Assembly (NCBI GenBank): GCA_003255025.1 | Contig: QANY01006190.1 | Span: 186,001-250,000, forward strand | Source of the DNA: Datisca glomerata | Lineage: Eukaryota > Streptophyta > Magnoliopsida > Cucurbitales > Datiscaceae | Direction of reading: 5' to 3' | Length of the DNA stretch: 64,000 nucleotides | Shown here: positions 39,022-50,189 of the stretch, in pieces | How the letters are laid out: each line of letters starts with the position of its first letter | How positions within the stretch are numbered: the first letter of the stretch is position 1 | The notes under the pieces: model-generated | The model's database searches: none | The model's input: the letters and a program-made list of their open reading frames with translations, nothing else | Told to the model about the DNA's origin: nothing | Translations under genes and position numbers: made by a program

Positions 39022-39699
39022 ATGTCCGATAGCTCGTGGTAAGTGCAGTTAGTTGATATCTCCAATAATTTAGTTTTCTCTCTATTAAAAGGTCATGTTG
39101 AGTCATTTTTCACTCAATCTCTATCATGGACTACAAAAATTTGAACTTCAGACATATCTGTATATACGTCAATGAAGGAAGTCAGTAGAATGAGAGTACA
39201 AAATGAAATAGAATATTACAAGATGATCGTGTAATCCTGTGTAGTATACATGAGGCCTACAAGATCATCATGTAGTCATCATGTAGTGTACACGATGACT
39301 ATATGATCATCGTGTAGTGTACACGAGGACTACATGACCATCGTGTACACTATCATGTAGTGTACATGATGACCATAGGTTGTTCGTGTAGTCCTCGTGT
39401 ACACTACACGATGATCATATAGTCATCGTGTACACTACATGATGACTACATGATGATCTTGTAGGCCTCATGTATACTACACAGGATTACACGATCATCT
39501 TGTAATATTCTATTTCATTTTGTACTCTCATTCTACTGACTTCCTTCATTGACGTATATACAGATATGTCTGAAGTTCAAATTTTTGTAGTCCATGATAG
39601 AGATTGAGTGAAAAATGACTCAACATGACCTTTTAATAGAGAGAAAACTAAATTATTGGAGATATCAACTAACTGCACTTACCACGAGCTATCGGACAT
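39022..39699. repeat. Near-perfect inverted repeat, 314-bp arms, about 50-bp loop
   Basis: The arms 39022-39335 and 39386-39699 are reverse complements with no indel (paired positions always sum to 78721) and very few mismatches. The loop is 39336-39385. The right arm includes the transposase start codon and its first 14 codons (39656-39697). The left arm holds the same start region facing the other way, then diverges. Confidence 0.92.
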
Positions 39700-42500
39700 A
39701 TTGCATGAAGAACTTCAAATAGACCATTCAAAGTATGATATGTTCATCAAATTTCTTTATAGAACCCTTGCCCACAGCCTTCCTATTGAAATTTTAAATG
39801 ATAGAAATTTACAGTTCTTTGTTAAAGAGAACGGATCAGAATCAGTTAGAACCTCACTATTCGTAAGTACCAAGCCAGAAATTTTCCATCTCAAAGCTGT
39901 GTTCCTCAAACCACAATGTCACAACAACCTCGGGTTCCTGAAACTATTGGATTTTATCAAAGCTGGGTTTCAGAAACCACAACATCACATCAACCTCTAC
40001 ATGAAAGCATTTATCGCTTTGAGAATGATTATCATTTTGAAAGGAACTATCATTATAATGATGTTTTGGTCATGACCTTTGTGACAATAATGATGATTTT
40101 GAAGATGAGGATGTTTATGTTGATGATGATGAGTTTGATCAGGGGGCGTATGATCATGCCAACCATGTAGTTGACCATGATGAAGTCATTTGTGGAGACC
40201 ACCATACAATAAATCCAGACTTAAATACTGGCCCTGAACTTGAGACCATTTGTCATTTACCATCACGAGTTGATTTGAATGAACAACGTCCCGAGTCCAG
40301 TGAGCAATGGGATGATTTGAATCAGCTTGTATTAGACACAATAAATATGGATGAGTTGTATAATGATAAAGTCGAGATGGTTACGATTTGTGGTATGATG
40401 GCCATCTAGATAATTTTTTAGTTTCAGACCTTCAAGTCACCACCTTCATTGTTGGTACTTATTTGTGTTGAGAAAACATGCACATGGAGGTTGCGGGCCA
40501 TGAAATAAAAAAATTATCCATACTTGAAAGTCATAAAGTTCATCAATACACATACATGCATATTTGAAGTATTGAGATATGAATACCCGTTCATCAATAC
40601 ACATACATGCACGTTTGAAGTATTGAGATATGAATACCATCAGGCTATTCGTTGTTTATATTATAAGCTCCAAATACACGGGTGTTGGATGTGTATATAA
40701 GCCAAAAAGACATACTTGAAGATGTTCGGTTTGATCTTGGTGTCAACATAGGTTATTATAAGGTATGGAGGCCTAAGGAGTATGCTTTGGAATTATTCAA
40801 GTGTCACCTGAAGACAACTGTATGATGCTCCTAACATACTGTGACATGTTAGAGTTGAAAAATTAGAGTTTTTTTGCCATCATAAGGTCTACACGATGGG
40901 TACTTGATAATCATGTACCCATTGTGTAGTCTACACGATGGGTAAACTGACCTCGTGTACCCATCGTGTAGTATACCGATCATGTGTTAACTTCATTTAG
41001 ACTTCATATACATTACACGATAATTACACGATAACCATCCGTGTAGTGTACCCATCTTGTTCTAACTTCATTGAGATTTCCAGTACACTACACGATGGTC
41101 ACACGATGATAGTGTAATCAACGAGCAGTGTACACGATGGCTACACAGACCTCGTGTACCCATCGTGTAGTATACACGATGAGTACACAGCCCTCGTGCA
41201 CCTATTGTGTAGACCATGTACTCTGTCTAATTTAATACAACAATATTAAATATTTTACAGGGATAACAACACACATAGACACTATTGAGCAGGATTGTTT
41301 TAAATATTTTTCATGGCTCTTGGACCCTTTGTTCGTTGATTTTCCCGCTGTATACGGTCTGTCATTACTGTTGACGCAACTGCCTTAAAAGTCAAATACA
41401 AAGGTGTATTATTTGTCGCAACAACAAAGGCTGAGAACAATCAAGTCTATGCCATTGCATTTGGCATTACCGATTCAGAAAATAATGATTTACGGGAATG
41501 ACTCTTCCTTCATGGTGTAATCAGTGATCCGACAGATTTGGTGTTTATATCTGAGAGGCATACAAGTATACTAAATGTTGTAGGATATTGTCTTTCCCAA
41601 CGCGCTTAATGGAGCTTGCATCTTCCACATGGGCCAAAATATCAAATCAATTTATAAAAAGTAAGATGCAGTCGCATTGTTTTTTAAAGTTGTAAAGGAA
41701 TATCGTCAATCAGAATTTGATCGGTTGATAACTCATTTTACATATGCATTTCCAGATACCTCATAATACCTGTCGGTGGGGGAGTTGAAAGGTGGGCTCG
41801 TTCATGTTTTGATGGAAGGTGGTACAACATAATTACTACAAGCACCACAGAATGTTTGAATGAGATTTTGAAAGATGCTAGAATGCTTCCCATTATAAGC
41901 CTTATAGAACATATCTGCGACATGTTACAATGGTGGTTCTATGAACGACGAACGACCGCATGTCAAGTCACCTCACAGATGATAGATTGGGTTGAGACAT
42001 AGCTTAATAAGAAGCATATTGCATCATGTACACTATCATTGTTTCCTTCAAACATCTATGAGTTTCGTGTCACGGGTGAGGGTAGGGAAGTAGTGGTAAA
42101 CTTGAATCTTAAGACGTGTACGTGCCAAGAATTTGAGCTTGATCAAAATCCATACAAGCATGTGTTGGTTGCATGTCGGTAGTGCAATAATTTTTCATAC
42201 AATATGTGTTGACGCACTATACAAATTAGACTTTAATTGTTGCGTATGCGGAAATAATACATCCTATTGGAGATAGACCGAATTGGATCATCAGCTAGGA
42301 AGTTCAAGAAAATGTGGTATTACCACCTATAAGGAGATGGTAAAGTGAAAGACCTAGGACACTTAGAATTCCATCTAGAGGTGAGGAAGTAGTGAGAAGA
42401 AAGTGTGCACGTTGTGGGCAAATTGACCACAACCAACAAACGTGTAAAAATCCAATTCATTTCTCTCAATGTAATGACCAAGCCATTAAAAATGCAAATG
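39656..42500 (+). pseudogene. MuDR/MULE transposase, frameshifted and with stops
   Basis: The order matches MuDR-family transposases. MEISTNCTYHELSD opens a MuDR N-terminal domain (39656 to about 39870, including NDRNLQFFVKENG), then a His/Asp-rich linker. The pre-core block DVRFDLGVNIGYYKVWRPKE lies near 40716. After a repeat-filled intron come the core segments ITVDATALKVKYKGVLFV (first catalytic Asp, about 41367), the DSEN motif, ISERHTSI (usual form has Asp for Glu), and GVERWARSCFDG (about 41780). A SWIM zinc finger CTCQEF..DQNPYKHVLVAC (about 42118-42175) and a CCHC knuckle CARCGQIDHNQQTC (about 42407-42446) end it. At least five stops or frame changes break it. Confidence 0.8.
40541..40642. 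repeat. Two-copy 51-bp tandem repeat inside the transposase region
   Basis: The unit starting CATCAATACACATACATGCA begins at 40541 and 40592. It interrupts the transposase between the linker and the YYKVWRPKE block. Confidence 0.85.
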
Positions 42501-43192
42501 TTGTAATTTTTTCAATATTAATATGAAAAAAGAATTATGGTTGTCATTTAATATTGTAATGAAGTTTAAGAAGCCTACACGATGATAGTGAAGTTATCAT
42601 GTAGTCTACACAATGACTGTGAAGTCTACATGATGGGTAAATTGACCTCGTGTAACCATCATGTAGTTTACATGATGGGTACACTGACCTCGTGTACCTA
42701 TCGTGTAGTCTACCCATTCTGTACTTACTTCATTGAGTCTTCCTGTACATTACACGATGGGTACAATATGATTGTGTAACAATCATGTAGTCTACACGAT
42801 GAGTACACTGACCTCGTGTACCCATCGTGTAGACTACATGATTGTTACATAATCATATTGTACCTCGTGTACCCATCGTGTAATGTACCCATCCTATACT
42901 TACTTCATTGAGTCTTCTTGTACACTACATAATGGATCCATGATGACCGTGTAGCCTTCAAGAAGCCTACATGATGAGTGTGGAGTCATCTTGTAGCCTT
43001 CAAAAATCAAAACCAAGCATTCAACACCATATAAAAAATTGGGCATTAAAAAATATATAGGAAAAACATCATAAAATCAGTATAAACAGTACATATCCAA
43101 TTTATACATCAAAAAATTATAACGGGTTGACTTTTCCCCGTGCAAATAACTTAATTGCAATATGTTTACATTATTCTGACATTCACTTTTGA

Positions 43193-46100
43193 GTTATTTC
43201 CTGGAGATCCATCCCATATATTAGGGCTTAGGCAAACTTTAGGGAGAATACCCCACAATCAAAGCTGCAATATACATGAAATGCAAAAAACACAATTAAA
43301 TAATATGTATGAAATTCTAAGTACATAGAAGACTTTTAAAAGTATGTATATTTCACTTACTCGTTCTCTTGTTGTGGACACGACATTAGCTATATTCTCA
43401 TTCATTTTTAAGCAAACGAGGGGCAATCTTCGTATTGCAATTGAGTTATTATAAACATCAACACACTGGCCATTCAAATCTACCTCCACAGTAAACTAAT
43501 GACTGTTGCCCACATTCATGAGGATATATAACCTATACAAATTGATATATAAGAATAAATATTGGCTTTTATAAGTAAAAAAAAGAATGTTTACTACCTT
43601 ATAAGTAAAAAAACATATCCTATCAGAATCTTCCCGATCCCTTCCAAAGTTCATCTCAAAGCCAAGGATCTGGAACCAGAGAGTATCATCAACGTTAACA
43701 TCCCAGGCCACGGGATCATTCTCAAACTCTTCCACATGGCCCGTCAGGTTTCGTTGTAATGTCACAGTAGACATTGTATATCAATAAACACGCTATCTAT
43801 GAAGGCCTCGTGTAGATTACATGAAGTCTACACGCTACCCATGAAGGCCTCGTGTAGACTACACGAAGTCTACACGGTGCCCATGAAGGCTTCATGTAAA
43901 CTACATAAAATATTTAACTTACTTCTAGATGCAAATCGCTAATAGTAACTCTAGATATACAGGTTGTAGTCCAGCGAATCCCTCCTCATTAGCTCCAAGT
44001 ATGCATCGACACGCTGCAATGTAAAAAAGATTATATAAGATATTTATATTTATTTTAAATACCACATTCAAAAAGATTATAAATATAAGTACTTACATCA
44101 GACTCAAGCCACTAATAAGGTGGGGATACTAGTGTTTTGAACCAGGAAAAGTTATTGACGCAGTACCCGACGTTTACTTTCTCGTTCCTGTACAGCGTAA
44201 TTACAGGTAAAAATAAGATTTTCGATTGGTACACGATGGTCGTGCAACTATTGTGTAGCCTACACAATCTACACAGTCATAGTGTAACCATTGTGTAACC
44301 CTCAAAATCACGATGCCTGTGTGATTATCGAGTGGTATACATGATGTTCGTGTAACCATCGTGTAGCATAGACGATGCCAGTATAACCATTGTGTAACCC
44401 TAACAAAGTAAAAACTCAGGAACAACGATGTCCGTGTAACCATTGTGTAAACTACACAATGTCCATGTAACCATCGTGTCTGAAAAGAATAATTGTACAA
44501 CAAAATTTTAGAACTTACCTTGTCCTTGATGAGGAGAACCAGGCATTAAAACGGAATTCATGATTTGATGATACATCAAGAAAGGTGTAAAAGGTTTGAA
44601 TTTCGTTGTCTCCACCACTTTCTCCTCCACTTTTTTTCTACGCTACTTTTTCTTTTCATTTTGTTGCATTTCCCAAGTGGAGGATTCAAGGATCTGAGAT
44701 CTCTTGATCTTCCTCTTACCAAGATCATCAAGGCGGACGAGCTCATCTTCTTCTCCATGGTTGGGCTGCTCTGTTGACTTTACCGAACCCATCAAGTCCG
44801 ATATTATCGATGCAACTTTAGCTTCTTCTTTTTATTTTATTTTCTCATTCACTTTTATTTCTTCTTTGATTTCCTCCTTCACTTTTTATTCTTATTTTCC
44901 TCCAATTCTTCCCTCCTTTTTTTCTTATTTTTCTTTTTCTTCTTCTTCTTTTTTTACCTCTACTTTTTCTTCTATTATTTCTTCTTATATTCCTACTGCT
45001 TCTTCTTTCTCATCCTCTTCTTTTTCTTCCTCTTTTTCTTCATCTCCCTCATCCTTCTTTGATTCTTCTTTCTATTCATTCTCTTCTTTTTGCTCATATT
45101 TCTTCTCTTCTTTTTCTTCATCCTCTTTTTTCTCCTCTTCTTCCTTTTTTCTCCATTTTCCTCATCTTATTCTTCCTCTTTTTTCCTCTTTCTCCTCTTC
45201 TTTTTCATATTCTCCATCTTCTTGTTCCTCTTTTCTTTCTTCTTTTCCCACTTCTTCTTTCTTGATCTTCATCTCCTCACTATCTTTCCCTTTTCTTCCA
45301 TTCCTCTCGATCGACAATCATCATCATGGCATATCGATGATAAAATGAGTAATGATCATCCTACTGTGATGTCACCAGATGATCTATCAAAATCTTGATT
45401 TAGGAAATGGCAAAGTTGCATGGACATAATCTTCTTGTCCATTGAATTGATCTTTTGCTCCATTCCAATCAAATATTTTCTCACACAATCCCCCAGGCCT
45501 CTCTCCTCTCTCTTCACAATGCCCTCCTCTTCGGGCTTCTTGCTCTTCTTTGTCTTCTCTTCATCAACTTCCTCACCCGCCCATGGTAAGGCTAAGTAAA
45601 GCGCCAACTGAAAACATGTAATATAAATCAGATAGACCAGTTAAAGAATGAGTACACGATGATCATGTACCTATCGTGTAGGCTACTTGATGGTTACATG
45701 AGATCGGTGTAATTAGCGTGTATACTACACGATGGGTACACGATGTCAGTGTAACCATCGATTTGTGACTAGAAGGATAGAGGATAAGTACATGATGTCT
45801 GTGTACCCAAGGTTGTCAGAATCATGATCCTACTTAGGATCATGGAGAGGTCTTACGAATCGGATCATATGATCGAATTATGGATCGTAAGATCCTACTA
45901 TATACTAATAATGTTATGAAAAAACATAATTTACCAAATACATATTAAAAAATTAAATGAACTTTATATTGCTTCATATGAATACCTTACAAAATTATGG
46001 TTAGTGGGATCGTAAGATTGTAGTAGGATCGTAAGATCCTACCAATCTAAAATAAAAAATATAATAGGATTATAAGATTCTCCCAATTTAAGATTCTACG

Positions 46101-47509
46101 TATGAATCAGATCAGGGGGTAAGATAAGATTATAAAATTGTAAGATCCTACGATCTGGATCGGGAGTTTAACAACCATACGTGTACCCATTGTGAAGCCT
46201 ACACGATAACTACACGAGGTCACTGTACAAGAAGAAGAAGGGTACATAATGATTTTGAACATACATTCCCTGCGGCTACTGAGCTCTAGTAGCTTGTTTG
46301 TTCGTCCTCCTCCGTAGGGACCAAGGGAAGAACTTCCAACTAAAAATTTAAGTAATATAAATTGATATAAATGGCGTGCAAGTAATATAATTATGTTAAC
46401 ATAAATCAGAACTTACATTTTCCTTCGAAATAAATTCTTTTTGTAGATTCTCAACATGAACCATTGTGGTTGGAGCCCACTTGAGAATCTGAGGTATCTT
46501 GGTCAAAACCTGATTATCATACAAATTACACGCCAAATGGATAGTTTCAAATATCCATGTTAATTTAAACAAAAGAGAGTAATTCAATATTCAACACATA
46601 AATAAATCAAAACATCAGTATTTAATATTATCATCAAGTCATCATGTAGCCTATAAGAAACATACATGATGACCATGAAGTCACCGTGTAGCCTACAAGA
46701 AGCCTACGCGATGACCATGAAATCATCGTGTAGCCTACATGAAGCCTACATCACTATATAGAATAAAAAAATTACCGGGAAGGCAAAATGACATCCATTC
46801 AGTGAATATTCATGAACAACAACGGGGAATTTCTGTGATTTCTATACATTTTTTCCTTGATTAAGATCACCAAAGACAAACTTTGTATTCTTCACAGCTA
46901 ATAATGGTTGGTTGAAGGCTTCTAGGTCTTCAACCAAAACCAACCATTTATTCTCAATTTGGGTTCGACTCTCCTTCCCTAAAAAGAAATGCTCCAGTAA
47001 ATAAACAAGAGTCATCTTGACAACATCGGTATCTGCCTTAAAGTTACCGCTCTTGAACTTTTCCTCCAACTCAGCCACGGTTACAGCCTTGGCTTTGGAA
47101 AAGTACAAATCAACTGGTATGTTTGGTCACGGGTCTTCTTCTCATCCCGGGCTTCACCGAACTTCAGTCCGGTCATCAACGATAACTCATTCTTTGAAAA
47201 GTATAGTGGCTCCCCATTTACAAGAAACAAGATTTCCTCCTCAGATAGAGTGCCATCCACATATTCAGCCTCATTGGCCAGCACCTGATGGCAGACAGTG
47301 GCTGAAAACTTCAAGGATGGGAGATCCAGGATATGGCCACAACATGTCTCTTTAAATATGGAGAGTTGAGGAGCTGTCAACTTGGTATTGATAATATCTA
47401 TCACGTGCATATTGCAATTTGCATTTGCCTTGGCCTTGGGAATATTTTTAACATCATAGACGTATCGCAGTTTCATTGATGAAGCCATAACAATTGATGA
47501 TGAAGCCAT
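43193..47509 (-). pseudogene. DUF1985 / Ulp1-type cysteine protease gene of the MULE
   Basis: Ulp1-family proteases process or remove SUMO-like modifiers; Kaonashi MULEs carry a diverged member of unknown use to the element. The DUF1985 part is a large exon (47509-46842: ELSLMTGLKFGEA, DTDVVKMTLVYLLEHFFLG) with one frameshift near 47115 and a stop near 46850. More exons follow at about 46570-46400, 46340-46262 and 45607 onward with a Lys/Glu-rich linker to 44518. The protease part is at 44189-44107, 44016-43962, 43755-43590, 43520-43350 and 43266-43193. The catalytic His (GNSH, about 43503) and Cys (FDCGVFSLKF, about 43256) are readable; the Trp codon after the His is TAG, and the Asp position reads VYNNS. 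Introns are full of the palindromic repeat. Exon edges are approximate. Confidence 0.75.
45810..46180. mobile_element. Nested 371-bp TIR insertion in a Ulp1 intron
   Basis: The ends are imperfect inverted repeats (AGGTTGTCAGAATC on the left; TGGTTGTTAAACTCCCGATC on the minus strand from the right). The interior is rich in GGATCGTAAGATCCTAC-like palindromes. A 9-bp direct repeat GTGTACCCA flanks it (45801-45809 and 46181-46189). The flanks belong to the palindromic repeat family, in which this 9-mer is common, so the duplication is suggestive but not proof. Confidence 0.6.
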
Positions 47510-48086
47510 AACCTGTAGAAAACTCAAGGAAGACATAAGATCAAAGATTTAAAGTGTACACGATGCTCGTGTAGTCATCGTGTAGACTGCACGATCATCT
47601 TGTAATGTACAGGAGGGGTACACGATGACTGTGTAGTCCTCCTGTACACTACACGATGACTACACGCTGGTCGTGTAGTGTACGGGATGACTACACTGTC
47701 GTCTTCAAAGACACCGTGTAGTGATATTTTACTCTACATGATGGGGTACACGACCGACGTGTAGTCATCGTGTAGTGTACAAGAGGACTACATGGTCGTC
47801 GTGTACCCCTCATGTACACTACACCATGACTACACGTTCATCATGTACCCAATCCTGTAGTTTACATTAGGACTACACAATATCTTCAAAGATGACAGTT
47901 AGAGAAGAAAACACTGAAACCAGAAAATGCAAGAGTAGAGTAAGATAGAAACCCTAGAGAAACTACCAAGAAACCCAGAAAAAAAACTTAGAGAATAAAA
48001 CAAAGAAACCCATATAGACCCTAGAGAAACTACCATGTAACTCAGAAACCTAAAAAAATTAGAAACTCATAAACCTATAAATAAAA

Positions 48087-48310
48087 GGGAAAATAGCATG
48101 AAAGGACAAGTTTCGGGGGTGGAGTTGCAAAACTGACCGAATTTTGTTTATTTGCAAAAATGGCCGAATGTGACAGTGGTAAGTAATTTATTTACCAAAA
48201 TTATACGATGATAAATAAAATTTACCATATTTCGGCCATTTTCGCAATAAAATAATTGTGGACACTTTTGCAACTTGAGCTAGAAAATGGGTCTTTTTTG
48301 CTATTCTCCT
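48087..48310. mobile_element. 224-bp MULE-type MITE nested in the Ulp1 leader
   Basis: The ends mirror each other: GGGAAAATAGC on the left and AGGAGAATAGC on the minus strand from the right; AGTTGCAAAA also occurs near each end. It is flanked by an exact 9-bp direct repeat TAAATAAAA (48078-48086 and 48311-48319), typical of Mutator-type insertion. A related copy lies at 56926-57143. No coding capacity. Confidence 0.8.
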
Positions 48311-48400
48311 TAAATAAAAACTCAGAAACCTAGAAAAAACACACATTGTTGTGATTTCTCGCTGTGGGAGACGAACACTAAAAGATTTTCGGAGAGAGAG

Positions 48401-48488
48401 ATGCTTTGACTTCGAGAGAGAGATGCTTTGACTTCGAGAGAGAGATGCTTTGACTTCGAGAGAGAGATGCTTTGACTGAGGGAGAGAG
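48401..48488. repeat. Four-copy 22-bp tandem repeat
   Basis: The unit ATGCTTTGACTTCGAGAGAG starts at 48401, 48423, 48445 and 48467. It lies in the presumed leader of the Ulp1 gene and reads as GA-rich on +. Confidence 0.9.
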
Positions 48489-48673
48489 AGAGATAGTAAC
48501 TGTAAGAGAGAGAAATAAAAGAAATGCAAGAGGTGAGTTTGAAATGGGTTTCGAAAAGATGTAATAATTACTTTTTTTAGTCGTCGTTTAGAATTCACGC
48601 ATGGGCTATTTGTAACTTCATCAGCTGCTTTTGGAGAGGAGGTGGGCCAGGGTTAGAAAGTGCATAAACTAGT

Positions 48674-48731
48674 GGATGAGTATAATTTTGCAAAAATCTT
48701 TTTTCAGGGGTATAACCTTCTAAAAAAACCC
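48674..48731 (-). repeat. Right terminal inverted repeat of the MULE
   Basis: Partner of the left repeat, read on the minus strand from 48731: a GGG plus T-run start, AGAAGG, TTATACCCCT, GCAAAATTATACT. The 9-bp target duplication follows immediately at 48732. Confidence 0.75.
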
Positions 48732-48740
48732 TTTCCTGTA

Positions 48741-50189
48741 ATTACACGAAATCAAAGATTTTTATACATATGCTCTATGGCGATGAAATCTTTACTTTGG
48801 ACATTGTTGAAAGAAAAAAAAGATACAATTATTTGCTGTGTTAAATTTAGGGAAATGTTTAACTTTTAGATCTTTGGGGAGGGGAGTTAATGATATAAAG
48901 ACCCTTTTCCCCTTTTAAGTAAATTTAGCCTAAAATATTCTGCGAAACCATAGATCATGGTCTAGCAGAAAATATTATGCTAGATCATGACTAGCAGTTT
49001 TGTATTATAATTAACATTTGCTAGACCGTAGTCTAGCAGAATATTTTCTGCTAGATCATGGTCTAGCGGAACAAACAGGTAATTTCTGCACGTGTCAGGT
49101 CGCTAAACTATGGTCTAGTAGAAAATATCATGCTAGACCAACAGAAACATGGGTCTCCATATCATTCTAGTCTAAAGTTAGTTAAACCAAGGTAACAATT
49201 CTCTATCGATAGTATTGACAAGGAAATCTTGAACATGAAAGTAATATAAACAAACCTAGCTAGAAACACCGATTCAAACCTATCTCTATGAAAGAATGAC
49301 TTTTTAAAGTAAATCTACAACATTCATCACCTCTTTGGCTATTCAGCTATCAACTAGGAAGTATAATAGGTATGTAATTAGAGGCTGCTTGAGATAGAGA
49401 GAAAAAAAATCGCAACAAAAATACAAAAAGCCAAACCCTAGAAGCAGTTCCAACCTCCAACTCTTGATACTTTCTCTCATATAGTGAGACAGAAAAATAA
49501 TTTCAGAAACCCAATGTAGAACTCACACCAAATTGGATTTTTGAGGTCTCGTCGAACAGAAAATCAAGAATTTCATGCGCTTTTTAAATTAGAAAAAACC
49601 CACAAATCAGAAACAAGAAGAGAGCAATTACTAGGCTCGAAAATAGTGAATTCGATATGAAAATGATAATTATACCTCATATTTCTAAATCCTTCAGAAG
49701 TGGGGGAATTTCATTCGAAGAACCGGTTAAAGAAGACCAGTACCACCTCGAAGATGATATAGCCCGACTTTCAATATGCGTAATTTTGAGAAGATCATCA
49801 AGTGCAAGTATATAAGACTTGGTTTCTCGATTCGATTCAGATCATGAGCTTAACAATTGGGATGTCACCGATCTGCCAATGCTTCTTGAGGATTTTCAAG
49901 AATAATGTATTAATGCCAAATTTGTAATGATTCTGCCCAATGTCTTAGAAATTTTATTGTTATGAGCTTGTATTTTTGTCCATTTCATGTCATTTCTTTG
50001 AATGAAAGTCTAAAAAAACTTTTTTCGTTTCCTTCTGTTAATATTAAAATGATTACAGTTTTCCCCCTCTCGTTGTCTACTTTTTCTCCCTTATTCTGAA
50101 ATATTATTCATGCTCATGCATTTTTTTATTTTTCTTTTCTCTTCTCACCTTCCTTTCATCCAATAATCTAATTAAGGTTTGAGAATGGT
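48741..50189. other. DNA originally upstream of SF1, then unassigned sequence
   Basis: The first part is the sequence that adjoined the SF1 leader before the MULE inserted. Apart from the palindromic block at 48934-49144, I recognise nothing up to the start of the Gypsy coding remnant; some of 49640-49900 may belong to that element. Confidence 0.4.
48934..49144. repeat. Palindromic TCTAGCAGAAAATATT repeats
   Basis: Blocks such as CATGGTCTAGCAGAAAATAT and their complements (ATTTTCTGCTAGATCATG) recur at least five times in about 210 bp, in both orientations, so the stretch can fold extensively. It does not match the CTACACGATG family of the neighbouring MULE. Confidence 0.75.

Larger units (their letters stand above)
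38541..47880. repeat. Clusters of palindromic CTACACGATG/CATCGTGTAG repeats across the MULE
   Basis: A core of about 10 bp, CTACACGATG, and its complement, CATCGTGTAG, occur in both orientations with variants (CTACATGATG, GTGTACCCATCGTGTAG). Clusters: 38541-39021, 39211-39510, 40885-41220, 42573-43012, 43779-43906, 44225-44485, 45640-45800 with 46181-46230, 46625-46752 and 47550-47880. They fall between coding blocks of both MULE genes, including one intron of the transposase (acceptor TTTTACAG ending at 41260) and at least four introns plus the leader of the Ulp1 gene. Spacing is irregular. Not seen outside the element in this window. Confidence 0.85.
37903..48731. mobile_element. Kaonashi-type Mutator-like element (MULE) with Ulp1 gene, 10.8 kb
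   Basis: Both ends carry matching imperfect inverted repeats: GGATTTTTTTTTTTGCAGAA reading in from 37903, and GGGTTTTTTTAGAAGG reading in from 48731 on the other strand, both followed by TATAC..CCT and GCAAA.TTATA. They are flanked by an exact 9-bp direct repeat, TTTCCTGTA (37894-37902 and 48732-48740), the Mutator signature. Inside, a MuDR-type transposase (+) converges on a DUF1985/Ulp1 protease gene (-), the gene pair of Ulp1-carrying Kaonashi MULEs. Both genes are decayed, so this copy is not autonomous. Smaller insertions are nested at 45810-46180 and 48087-48310. Confidence 0.85.

Noticed and set aside
44704..45348. 214-codon Ser/Phe-rich open frame on the + strand
   Set aside because: It is the antisense of the Lys/Glu-rich linker of the minus-strand Ulp1 gene, in TTC-type low-complexity DNA.
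38541..47880. Regular short repeats that could be mistaken for a CRISPR array
   Set aside because: The repeats are about 10 bp, occur in both orientations with irregular spacing and no uniform spacers, and lie in a plant transposon's introns.
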